DNA of 64,000 nucleotides, taken from contig NZ_LVZK01000001.1 of the NCBI RefSeq assembly GCF_001652275.1, positions 434,001 to 498,000 on the forward strand. The letters run 5' to 3'. Shown piece by piece: positions 16,921 to 23,718 of the stretch; the stretch's first letter is position 1, and every line of letters starts with the position of its first letter. The position numbers and the translations under genes were made by a program. Origin of the DNA: Peptidiphaga gingivicola (GTDB lineage Bacteria; Actinomycetota; Actinomycetes; Actinomycetales; Actinomycetaceae). Below the pieces are notes generated by a model. The model was not told the origin of the DNA and ran no database searches. It saw only the letters and a list, made by a program, of their open reading frames with translations.

Positions 16921-17638
16921 TTCCGACGCCTTCCGCATTTCCGACGCCGCCCCCGAAACTGACCGCCCCGTCGCGGACGATCGCCTCGCGGTCGGCATAC
17001 GACGCGATTCGCGGGTCGTGGGTGACGATCACCATCGTCGTCCCCCTCGACCGCACGAGGTCGAGGAGCGAATCCATCGTCTTCTCCGCGGCAAGGGTGT
17101 CAAGGGATCCCGTCGGCTCATCGGCGAAAAGGGCCGCGGGTTCGGTTACAAGGGCGCGGGCGACGGCGACGCGCTGGGCCTGGCCGCCGGAGAGCTCGCC
17201 CGGTCTCTTGTCTCGATGGTCCGCCACATCGAGCTCCTCCAGGGCGTCGCGTGCCTTGACGAGGGCGCTTTTGCGCCGCCATCCGGCCAAGAGCAGAGGA
17301 ATCGTCACGTTGTCAATGGCCGAAAGGTCGGAAAGGAGCTGACCGAATTGGAAGACGAAGCCAAAGGACCGCAGCCGAAGATCCGACCTCTCCGCTTCGT
17401 CCAACCCCGTGATGTCGGCGCCCTCGTACTCGATGCTCCCCTCGTCCGGCGGAAACACTCCGGCCATCACGTGAAGAAGCGTCGATTTGCCCGAGCCCGA
17501 GGGCCCCGTGACGGCAAGGACCTCTCCGCGGCCGACGTCAAGGTCGATGCCGCGCAAAGCCTCCGTTTGACCGAAGGAATGCCTCACGCCGCGCACCCGG
17601 AATGCGAGCGCCGCATGGTCGTCCGTTTGCCCGCTCAC
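16910..17638 (-). CDS. ABC transporter ATP-binding protein (MacB/LolD-like)
   Basis: A 242-residue ATPase with Walker A GPSGSGKST, Q-loop FVFQFGQLL, signature LSGGQAQRV, Walker B ALFADEPTG and switch His in VTHD. I chose the GTG at 17638, which overlaps the PadR stop codon (GTGA) and removes an N-terminal extension lacking family similarity. It energises the FtsX-type permease encoded just downstream. Expression is likely set by the PadR regulator at the head of the operon. Confidence 0.92.
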   Translation of the reverse strand: MSGQTDDHAALAFRVRGVRHSFGQTEALRGIDLDVGRGEVLAVTGPSGSGKSTLLHVMAGVFPPDEGSIEYEGADITGLDEAERSDLRLRSFGFVFQFGQLLSDLSAIDNVTIPLLLAGWRRKSALVKARDALEELDVADHRDKRPGELSGGQAQRVAVARALVTEPAALFADEPTGSLDTLAAEKTMDSLLDLVRSRGTTMVIVTHDPRIASYADREAIVRDGAVSFGGGVGNAEGVGNVG

Positions 17639-18159
17639 GATCGCACGTCCTCGCGCAGCTCGTTCAGCCGCGAGGCCGTCAGATCGATCCACCGCAGATC
17701 GGCTTCGATGTGGAAGAGTGCGTGATCGGCCAGAAGGACCTCGGCGAGGCCGCCTTCCTTCTTGACTTTTCGCAGTTTCCTCATGCGGTCCGTGTGCTCC
17801 GCCCTCTGGATGTCGAGAAGCCTTTCTGCGTCGTCGTCGAGCATCAAAGCGATGATCGTCTTGGCGAAGAGGTTCGACCGCAGCGGGCCCACAGGGGCGT
17901 CAGGCGTCGCAAGCCATTGGGAAATCCGGTCGCGCCCTTCGGGCGTGATTTCATAGCGTTTGCGCTCCGGCCCGGAACCCGTTTCCGCGCCGACGACGGC
18001 GATCAGGCCGTCTCGCACGAGTCGGGCGAGCGTGGCGTAGACCTGGCCGAAAGCCAGAGGCTTGCTCGCGCCGAACCATCTGTCATAGCTGTGCTTGAGG
18101 TCGTACCCGTACCCCGAGTCGACTCCCAGCAAACCGAGCAGCGTCAAGGAAGTGTCCAT
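17635..18159 (-). CDS. PadR-family transcriptional regulator
   Basis: A 174-residue regulator. Residues 1-80 form the winged helix (LLGLLGVDSGYGYDLKHSY, then GQVYATLARLVRDGL and RKRYEITPEGR); the rest is the helical dimerisation domain (PadR C-terminal/Vir type). It heads a three-gene operon with an ABC exporter, each junction overlapping. PadR proteins of this arrangement usually repress the operon until the exported compound binds. Inverted repeats immediately upstream of the ATG are a plausible autoregulatory operator. Confidence 0.9.
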   Translation of the reverse strand: MDTSLTLLGLLGVDSGYGYDLKHSYDRWFGASKPLAFGQVYATLARLVRDGLIAVVGAETGSGPERKRYEITPEGRDRISQWLATPDAPVGPLRSNLFAKTIIALMLDDDAERLLDIQRAEHTDRMRKLRKVKKEGGLAEVLLADHALFHIEADLRWIDLTASRLNELREDVRS

Positions 18160-18165
18160 GGCTCA

Positions 18166-18201
18166 ACTATACACCGAATGTATACTTCGAATGCATATTC
18201 G
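18166..18201. promoter_or_regulatory. PadR operator and promoter candidate
   Basis: TATACA-CCGAA-TGTATA at 18168-18184 is a perfect 6+6 inverted repeat 8 bp before the PadR start. A second one, CGAAT-GCAT-ATTCG, lies at 18188-18201. On the minus strand TATAGT (18171-18166) could be a -10 element overlapping the operator, which would give a nearly leaderless mRNA. The rest of 18202-18500 holds nothing I recognise. Confidence 0.6.
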
Positions 18202-18539
18202 TCTCGCACGCCTCGAGGAGGAGCCCGGGATGCAGAGAGCCTAAGGCTGCGAGCGACAACGCGTGACCCCAGAAAGTCCATGCCGGTCGCCCCGCGGGGC
18301 GTCCTGCAAGCCGTCTGATGTTGGCCGTGTTGAATTGCGAAGGCATCGGCCGCGAAGGCGGCTCCAGTTGAGGCATCGTTTCACGTTTCGACGAAGCAGC
18401 TTCTTTTCCAGAGGCGGCTCGGTGAGCCGATGAAGCACCCTCTCGATCCAGCCGATTCCCGTCATGCTCCGATCGTTCCAATCGAGCGCGGATCTTCGAC
18501 TCGTTGCTTTCACAAGAATTCCGGGGCGGCGACAGACAG

Positions 18540-18878
18540 CAGCGCCAACAGGAGGACGGCGGCAAGCGCCAGCGGGTCTCCATCGCGCGGGCCTTCCTCA
18601 AGGACGCGCCCATCCTCCTGCTTGACGAGATCACCTCGGCCCTCGACGGCGAGAACGAGGCGGCCATCACCGAGGTCATGCGCGAGCTGGCGCGCGGCAG
18701 AACCGTCGTGGTCGTGGCCCACCGGCTGTCGACGATTCGCGACGCCGATCACGTCGCCTTCCTCGAGCCGTCCGACAACGGCGGCCCGGCCCGCATCGTG
18801 CAATTCGGCTCCCCGGAGGAGCTGGCCTCCCGAGAGGGGCCGTTCAAGGAGTTCCTGCGGGCCAGCATGCAGGCGTGA
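18540..18878 (+). pseudogene. ABC transporter C-terminal remnant
   Basis: The frame encodes the end of an ABC exporter nucleotide-binding domain: a degraded signature region (KRQRVSIARAF), Walker B ILLLDEITSALD, D-loop and switch AHRLSTIRDADH, then a normal C-terminus. Walker A, Q-loop and the whole membrane domain are missing, and the sequence just upstream gives no ABC homology. It is too short to be functional. It probably marks the edge of a deletion or of the inserted DUF262-HipA cassette that follows. Confidence 0.8.
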
Positions 18879-18916
18879 GGCAGCCGACGAAGCTTTCGCC
18901 CCTTTAAGATTGACGC

Positions 18917-20578
18917 ATGGACGACTCTCAAGCATCTTCAACAAACCGCGATTACACGATCGCTGAGCTTTCTGCACTCGTGACATCAGGCAGACTGCGG
19001 CTGCCGCAGTTCCAGCGTTCGTTTCGCTGGGATGCTCAAGACGTTCTCAATCTCTTCGATTCCATACTCCGCGGGTATCCTTTCGGAAGCCTTCTTCTAT
19101 GGCAACGCGAGGCCGGGGCCGATGATCTGAGGATCGGGGCGCTCGAAGTTCAAGCCGGAGCACGCCAAGACGCCCTGTGGGTGGTCGACGGCCAACAGCG
19201 CATCACAAGCCTTGTCAACGCCGTCGACCCAAGAGGAATGGCGGACCCTCGGTTCGCGCTCGGCTACTCGCTGAGAGCGAAGAAGGTCGTTCTGTTGAAT
19301 CGGAATGAAGGCTCGTCCGTGATCCCGCTTCCTGACCTCTTCGATTTCGCACGGGCACTCGAATGGTTGAGGAACAACCCCGACGTATCGAATGCAGCTG
19401 AGAACATCCAGGAGGTCGCGGCCAGACTCAACAGACTTTCCATTCCCGCCATAATCATGGAAGAAGCGAATGAAGGGACTCTACGAGAAATCTTCGACAG
19501 GATAAACTACCGTGGCAAGCGGCTCAATCCCGCGGAGATCTTTGACGCCATCCACGGCGGACCCGACCGTGGGCTCACTACCTCAGGGATCGCCACGCAC
19601 GTAAACGAGCAGACTCGTTTCGGCAGGCTAGACGACACGGTTGTGGTGCAGGCCCTGCTCGTTCGCAGGCACCCAGATATCACCCGCGATCTGCGCAACG
19701 AATTCTTTCTTTCGCGTCGAAATATCAGCGCCTTCCCGCAAGAAGACGAGGAAGAAGCTTACAAAGAAACCGAACGCGCTCTGGTGTCGGCGATTCGATT
19801 CCTCCAACGGACCGTTGGCGTTCCCCATATGGCTCTCTTGCCCTTCCGATTCCAGCTTCTCGTTCTCACCAGGTTCTTCGCGTTGTTTCCCGAGCCGCAC
19901 GATCGCAATCTCGAGCTCATCAGCAGATGGTTCTGGCGAACGAGCGTGGGAGCCGAAACACTAGGCATCAGCGGCTCACAAAGAGATTTGCGCTACATGG
20001 CCAAGCTCATCGCGCCGGGCAAGGAGTCCAGCTCAGTTCAGCAGCTCATCAAAGCCGCCAAACTGACAATGAAACCGGAAAGCGACTTCACCAACCTCCT
20101 CGATCTGACAACGTTCCGCACGGATCGGGCGAATTCAAAAGTCGTCCTCGCAGCCTTGTGGAACAAGCATCCAGTGGACGTTCGAACGAACTCTGCCATG
20201 ACGCCGGACCAGCTTGCCGATCAGCTCGAAAACGACTCCACGCCGCAAGCCGTGACGATCAAGCTTGCGCCAGATTCCGCAGAAAGCGCGGGATTCGCCG
20301 CGAACCGGCTCATTTCCTTCGTCGACCGCCAAGAATTCATCGGGCGTGCAAGTGCGGAAACCAACCTTGACTCGCTTCTTCTCGACGAAAAGATGCTGAG
20401 CGCCCTTCAAGAGAACCGCCACGAAGACTTCCTCAGAATGAGATCCGGGGTTCTTCGGCGTTACCTCAATGACTTCCTCGACGCGCGCACCGCCTACGGG
20501 CAAGAGGATCGGCCTCCTTTGGAGGACTTCATCTTCGAGGACGGCGACCCGGACGGTGACCCGGGGGCGCCGGCATGA
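18917..20578 (+). CDS. DUF262-domain protein paired with HipA
   Basis: A 553-residue protein with the full DUF262 (GmrSD N-terminal, ParB-like fold) signature: LPQFQRSFRW (Gln33-Arg34), DGQQR at 91-95 and FDRINYRGKRLNPAE from Phe193. DUF262 proteins in defence systems (GmrSD, SspE) use these motifs for nucleotide binding or hydrolysis. The C-terminal half lacks an obvious DUF1524 HNH motif and ends in an acidic tail. Codon use is less GC-rich than the neighbours, hinting at transfer. Its stop overlaps the HipA start (ATGA), so the two are co-translated. I infer a toxin-antitoxin or antiphage cassette in which this protein takes the place of HipB. Confidence 0.85.
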   Translation: MDDSQASSTNRDYTIAELSALVTSGRLRLPQFQRSFRWDAQDVLNLFDSILRGYPFGSLLLWQREAGADDLRIGALEVQAGARQDALWVVDGQQRITSLVNAVDPRGMADPRFALGYSLRAKKVVLLNRNEGSSVIPLPDLFDFARALEWLRNNPDVSNAAENIQEVAARLNRLSIPAIIMEEANEGTLREIFDRINYRGKRLNPAEIFDAIHGGPDRGLTTSGIATHVNEQTRFGRLDDTVVVQALLVRRHPDITRDLRNEFFLSRRNISAFPQEDEEEAYKETERALVSAIRFLQRTVGVPHMALLPFRFQLLVLTRFFALFPEPHDRNLELISRWFWRTSVGAETLGISGSQRDLRYMAKLIAPGKESSSVQQLIKAAKLTMKPESDFTNLLDLTTFRTDRANSKVVLAALWNKHPVDVRTNSAMTPDQLADQLENDSTPQAVTIKLAPDSAESAGFAANRLISFVDRQEFIGRASAETNLDSLLLDEKMLSALQENRHEDFLRMRSGVLRRYLNDFLDARTAYGQEDRPPLEDFIFEDGDPDGDPGAPA

Positions 20579-21792
20579 ACAGCGAATCCTCGGCCTATAC
20601 GGTATTCCTCCACGGCGAACACGTGGGGATCCTTCAGTATCGTGGTCGATACACCAAGTTCGTCTTCGACGAAGATTACTGGAATCGCTCAAAGCGGCCA
20701 GTCCTTGGACAGTGGTTCGAAAATCATCCTCGCAGACAGCCGAGCGCAACAAACCAAGTGCCGCAGTGGTTCTCGAACCTTCTGCCAGAGGGGCGTTTAC
20801 GGGAACTCGTTGCTCGCGAGCAGGGGGTAAGCATCTATAACGAGATGGCCTTGCTCGGTCGAATCGGGCGAGACCTTCCCGGTGCCGTCGAGGTAGTCCC
20901 AGATCCGGATATCACTGCGAACATCGACGTCGCCGACGTCATTCACATTCCGGATCCTCTGGAATCCACGCCGCGTTTCCCCGTACGCGCCTCGCTGGCC
21001 GGTATGACGATGAAATTTTCCGTCTGTCGACAAGGGGACAGGCTCGTCCTGCCAGCTCACGGAGAATCAGGGGACGTCATACTGAAGACGCCTGACGGGC
21101 ACTATCCGAATCTTCCCGTCAACGAGTTCGCCGTTATGAAACTGGCCGGAAGCATCGGCATTGAAGTGCCCGATGTGAAGCTATATCGCCGTGATCAGAT
21201 CGACGACCTCGGAGACGGCGCTTGGGTCTCTGATGAGGAGGTTGCCTACACCATTATGCGATTTGACCGTACCGACAACGGTCGAGTTCACATTGAGGAT
21301 TTTGCTCAGGTTCTGGGACGTTTTGGAATGGGCGAAAGCAAGTACAAATCGAATGTCGAAACCGTCGCAGGCCTTGCTTTTCGAGGATACGACCATGATT
21401 CTCTCCAGGAGACGATCCGTCGGATCGTTTTCAATCTCCTCGTCGGCAACGGTGACGCACATTTGAAGAACTGGTCGTTGATCTATCCCGATCGGAAGAC
21501 GGCAAAACTCTCTCCCGCCTATGATCTTGTCTCCACCGCAACTTACCCCAATCACGCCGAACTTGGCCTTCCCTTCTTCGGCGACGAACGCCTAGAACAG
21601 ATTTCTCGAAGCCATTTCAAGCGACTCCAAGAAAAACTGCAAGTCGGATCCGCGGACATTCTCGATATTCTGGATGTCACGCTCGAGAACTTCTTCGACG
21701 TTTGGCCCAGCATGCGCGAGGAAATGCCAGCCGACGTCGCCCGTTGGATCGACGGCCATGCGTCCCATACTCGCACTCAGCTGACCGGCTGA
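20575..21792 (+). CDS. HipA-family serine/threonine kinase
   Basis: A 405-residue kinase. The N-terminal subdomain has GQWFENHP...PEGRLRE. The Gly-rich loop is SLAGMTMKF (Ser140-Phe148), ILKTP is the nucleotide-lysine strand, NGDAHLKN supplies catalytic Asp294, Lys298 and Asn299, and SPAYDLVST supplies metal-binding Asp317. All key positions look intact, so it is probably active. Classical HipA phosphorylates glutamyl-tRNA synthetase and is held by the DNA-binding HipB; no HipB-like HTH gene is adjacent. The coupled upstream gene is a DUF262 protein, which may act as partner or sensor. Confidence 0.9.
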   Translation: MNSESSAYTVFLHGEHVGILQYRGRYTKFVFDEDYWNRSKRPVLGQWFENHPRRQPSATNQVPQWFSNLLPEGRLRELVAREQGVSIYNEMALLGRIGRDLPGAVEVVPDPDITANIDVADVIHIPDPLESTPRFPVRASLAGMTMKFSVCRQGDRLVLPAHGESGDVILKTPDGHYPNLPVNEFAVMKLAGSIGIEVPDVKLYRRDQIDDLGDGAWVSDEEVAYTIMRFDRTDNGRVHIEDFAQVLGRFGMGESKYKSNVETVAGLAFRGYDHDSLQETIRRIVFNLLVGNGDAHLKNWSLIYPDRKTAKLSPAYDLVSTATYPNHAELGLPFFGDERLEQISRSHFKRLQEKLQVGSADILDILDVTLENFFDVWPSMREEMPADVARWIDGHASHTRTQLTG

Positions 21793-21848
21793 CCTATCGG
21801 CGCTGCCATGAAGAATCTGCGTCGCCCTTTCGAAGGAAAGTCGAACGA

Positions 21849-21904
21849 GAAAGCGCCCAGCCGTCGCAAACCGCCGAAGCGGCTGCGGCGAGCGGGGCGC
21901 TTTC
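21849..21904. terminator. Bidirectional terminator between hipA-like gene and rplI
   Basis: GAAAGCGCCC at 21849-21858 pairs perfectly with GGGCGCTTTC at 21895-21904, and an inner CAGCCG/CGGCTG pair can extend the structure. It lies between convergent genes. On the minus strand it is followed by a T-rich stretch. Confidence 0.65.
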
Positions 21905-21913
21905 CCGGCGCAG

Positions 21914-22375
21914 TTACTTCTTTTTCTTCTTCTCAGCCACGACCTCGATCGAGATGGTGGCAACGACGTCGTCGTGAAGCTTTGCCGCGGCCTTGTAGGA
22001 ACCGGTCGACTTGATCGGCGAGACGAGGGTGATCGTGCGGCGATCGACCTTCTTGCCGGTGGCGGCCAAGGCGGCCTCGGCGATCTCGGCGTTGGTGACG
22101 GAGCCGAAAAGGCGGCCGTTCTCTCCGGCCGGCTTCACGATCTTCAGAACGTTCGCCTGGAGCGCCTCCTGGATCGCGTTCGCCTCGTCAAGCGATTGGA
22201 TCGCGCGGCGGCGGCGGGCCTCGGCGATCTGGTCGATCTGCTTCTGACCGCCCTTCGTCCAGCGCACCGCATAGCCGCGGGGGATCAGGTAGTTGCGGCC
22301 GTAGCCGTCTTTGACAGTGACGACGTCACCGGCGACGCCAAGCCGGTCGACGTCGTGGGTAAGGATGATCTTCAT
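21914..22375 (-). CDS. rplI: 50S ribosomal protein L9
   Basis: The 153-residue product begins MKIILTHDVDRLG and carries the L9 N-domain signature GYGRNYLIPRG, a long connecting helix (about residues 40-75) and the C-domain with RLFGSVT. It ends in a run of five lysines. It is the last gene of the rpsF-ssb-rpsR-rplI operon. The ATG at 22375 lies 14 bases after the rpsR stop. A longer in-frame extension upstream is only an open frame through rpsR. Confidence 0.97.
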   Translation of the reverse strand: MKIILTHDVDRLGVAGDVVTVKDGYGRNYLIPRGYAVRWTKGGQKQIDQIAEARRRRAIQSLDEANAIQEALQANVLKIVKPAGENGRLFGSVTNAEIAEAALAATGKKVDRRTITLVSPIKSTGSYKAAAKLHDDVVATISIEVVAEKKKKK

Positions 22376-22389
22376 GCAGAATCCCTCCC

Positions 22390-22626
22390 TCAGCGAGCCG
22401 AGCTCGAGTAGGGAAGCAGTGCCATTTCGCGCGCATTCTTGACGGCGCGGGCGATCTTGCGCTGCTCCTGAACGGTGACACCGGTGACGCGGCGAGCGCG
22501 GATCTTGCCGCGGTCCGAGATGAACTTGCGCAGCGTGGCGGTGTCCTTGTAATCGATGTTCTCGATCTTGGCCGACTTCAGAGGGTTGGCCTTCTTCTTG
22601 GGCTTGCGAAGAACTGGCTTCGCCAT
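22390..22626 (-). CDS. rpsR: 30S ribosomal protein S18
   Basis: A 78-residue basic protein with the S18 core [19 protein letters not shown] and KARRVTG-type motif (RARRVTGV), full length for the family. It binds 16S rRNA as a heterodimer with S6, which is encoded two genes upstream in the same operon. No zinc-ribbon cysteines are present, so it is the Zn-independent (C-minus) form. Confidence 0.97.
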   Translation of the reverse strand: MAKPVLRKPKKKANPLKSAKIENIDYKDTATLRKFISDRGKIRARRVTGVTVQEQRKIARAVKNAREMALLPYSSSAR

Positions 22627-22701
22627 AGTTTTGCTCCTTCAGTTGCGGCGGCCCGCCGGCCGCCAGGCGGCTCGAGCCGCCGAGAAAGTCGAATTGCGAA
22701 A

Positions 22702-23232
22702 TCAGAACGGGGGGTTGTCGTCGAACGCAGAACCGCCCTGGGGGGCGCTGCTCCACGGATCGTGGGCCGAGCCGCCCTGGGGGGCGTCGTACGAGGCACG
22801 GCCGCCGCCGTAACCTCCGCCGCCCTGGTAGCTGTTGCCGCCACCGAAGTTTCCGCCTCCCGAACCGCCGCCCGCAACCTTCGTGACCTGGGCGCGCGCG
22901 TACCGCAAAGACGGGCCGATCTCATCGACCTGCATCTCGAGGCTCGTGCGCTGCTGGCCGTTGTACTCGTAGCTGCGGACGGTCAACCGCCCGGTCACGA
23001 GCACCCGCATGCCCTTGCTGAGCGATTCGGCGACGTTCTCGCCGTGCTCGCGCCACACGGAGCAGCGAATGAACATCGCCTCCCCGTCTTCCCATTGCTG
23101 GGTTTGACGATTGAGCGTGCGCGGGGTCGACGCGACGGTGAAAGACGCGACGGGCGTGCCCGAACTCACGTAGCGGAGTTCCGGATCGCCGGTCAGATTT
23201 CCGACGACGGTAATGATCGGTTCGCCTGCCAT
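22702..23232 (-). CDS. ssb: Single-stranded DNA-binding protein
   Basis: A 176-residue SSB: an OB-fold (residues 1-~110) with [11 protein letters not shown] at the start and [19 protein letters not shown] in the middle, then a Gly-rich tail and the acidic tip DDNPPF that docks repair and replication partners. It lies between rpsF and rpsR, the standard bacterial order. The Gly/Tyr/Gln linker is typical of actinobacterial SSBs. Confidence 0.96.
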   Translation of the reverse strand: MAGEPIITVVGNLTGDPELRYVSSGTPVASFTVASTPRTLNRQTQQWEDGEAMFIRCSVWREHGENVAESLSKGMRVLVTGRLTVRSYEYNGQQRTSLEMQVDEIGPSLRYARAQVTKVAGGGSGGGNFGGGNSYQGGGGYGGGRASYDAPQGGSAHDPWSSAPQGGSAFDDNPPF

Positions 23233-23255
23233 GTTTCTCCTTCGGTGTACTGGCC

Positions 23256-23543
23256 TCAGGCCTCTGCGCGCAGCAGCTTCGTGCGAAGAATGGCCTCGTT
23301 CAGGCCAAGCTGACGATCGAGCTCCTGAGCGGTTTCCGGCGTCGCCTTCATGTCGACGACCACGTAGATGCCCTCGGAGCGCTTGTTGATGTCGTAGGCA
23401 AGGCGGCGCTTGCCCCAGATATCGACCTTCTCCAGCGTGCCGCCCTCGTTGGGGACGACTTGAAGCAGTTTATCGACGAAGTTTGTGATATTGCGCTCGT
23501 CGACGGTCGGATCGATGATGATCATCATCTCGTAATCACGCAT
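23256..23543 (-). CDS. rpsF: 30S ribosomal protein S6
   Basis: A 95-residue S6 with [12 protein letters not shown] at the start and the IDINKRSEG-like strand ([13 protein letters not shown]), full length for the family. AGGAGG precedes the ATG at 23543. It heads the four-gene ribosomal/SSB operon, so the operon promoter should lie in 23544-23718. Confidence 0.97.
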   Translation of the reverse strand: MRDYEMMIIIDPTVDERNITNFVDKLLQVVPNEGGTLEKVDIWGKRRLAYDINKRSEGIYVVVDMKATPETAQELDRQLGLNEAILRTKLLRAEA

Positions 23544-23571
23544 GCTGTTCCCACCTCCTCTGGTCTATGCG

Positions 23572-23590
23572 GTCATGGTCTTTCCATGAC
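23572..23590 (-). promoter_or_regulatory. Leader hairpin upstream of rpsF
   Basis: GTCATGG (23572-23578) and CCATGAC (23584-23590) form a perfect 7-bp stem with a 5-nt loop, 29 bases before the rpsF start. S6:S18 complexes autoregulate rpsF leaders in many bacteria through a hairpin with a CCG element. A CCG follows the stem on the transcribed strand, but the fit to that motif is only suggestive. Confidence 0.4.
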
Positions 23591-23718
23591 AGGAGGGACA
23601 ATGCGTTTCGGGGCCTTCCCGCCGGGAAAAGACACCGAATTACAAGTTTACTAGGATCGCAGGCTTCGCGCCATCGAACCCACATGGGCAGGAAGGCCCG
23701 CGGACCGCAGTCGCAAGG

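Noticed and set aside
18241-18513. 90-codon minus-strand frame before the ABC remnant
   Set aside because: No family resemblance; basic low-information sequence. Considered as a transposase scrap but no motif supports it.
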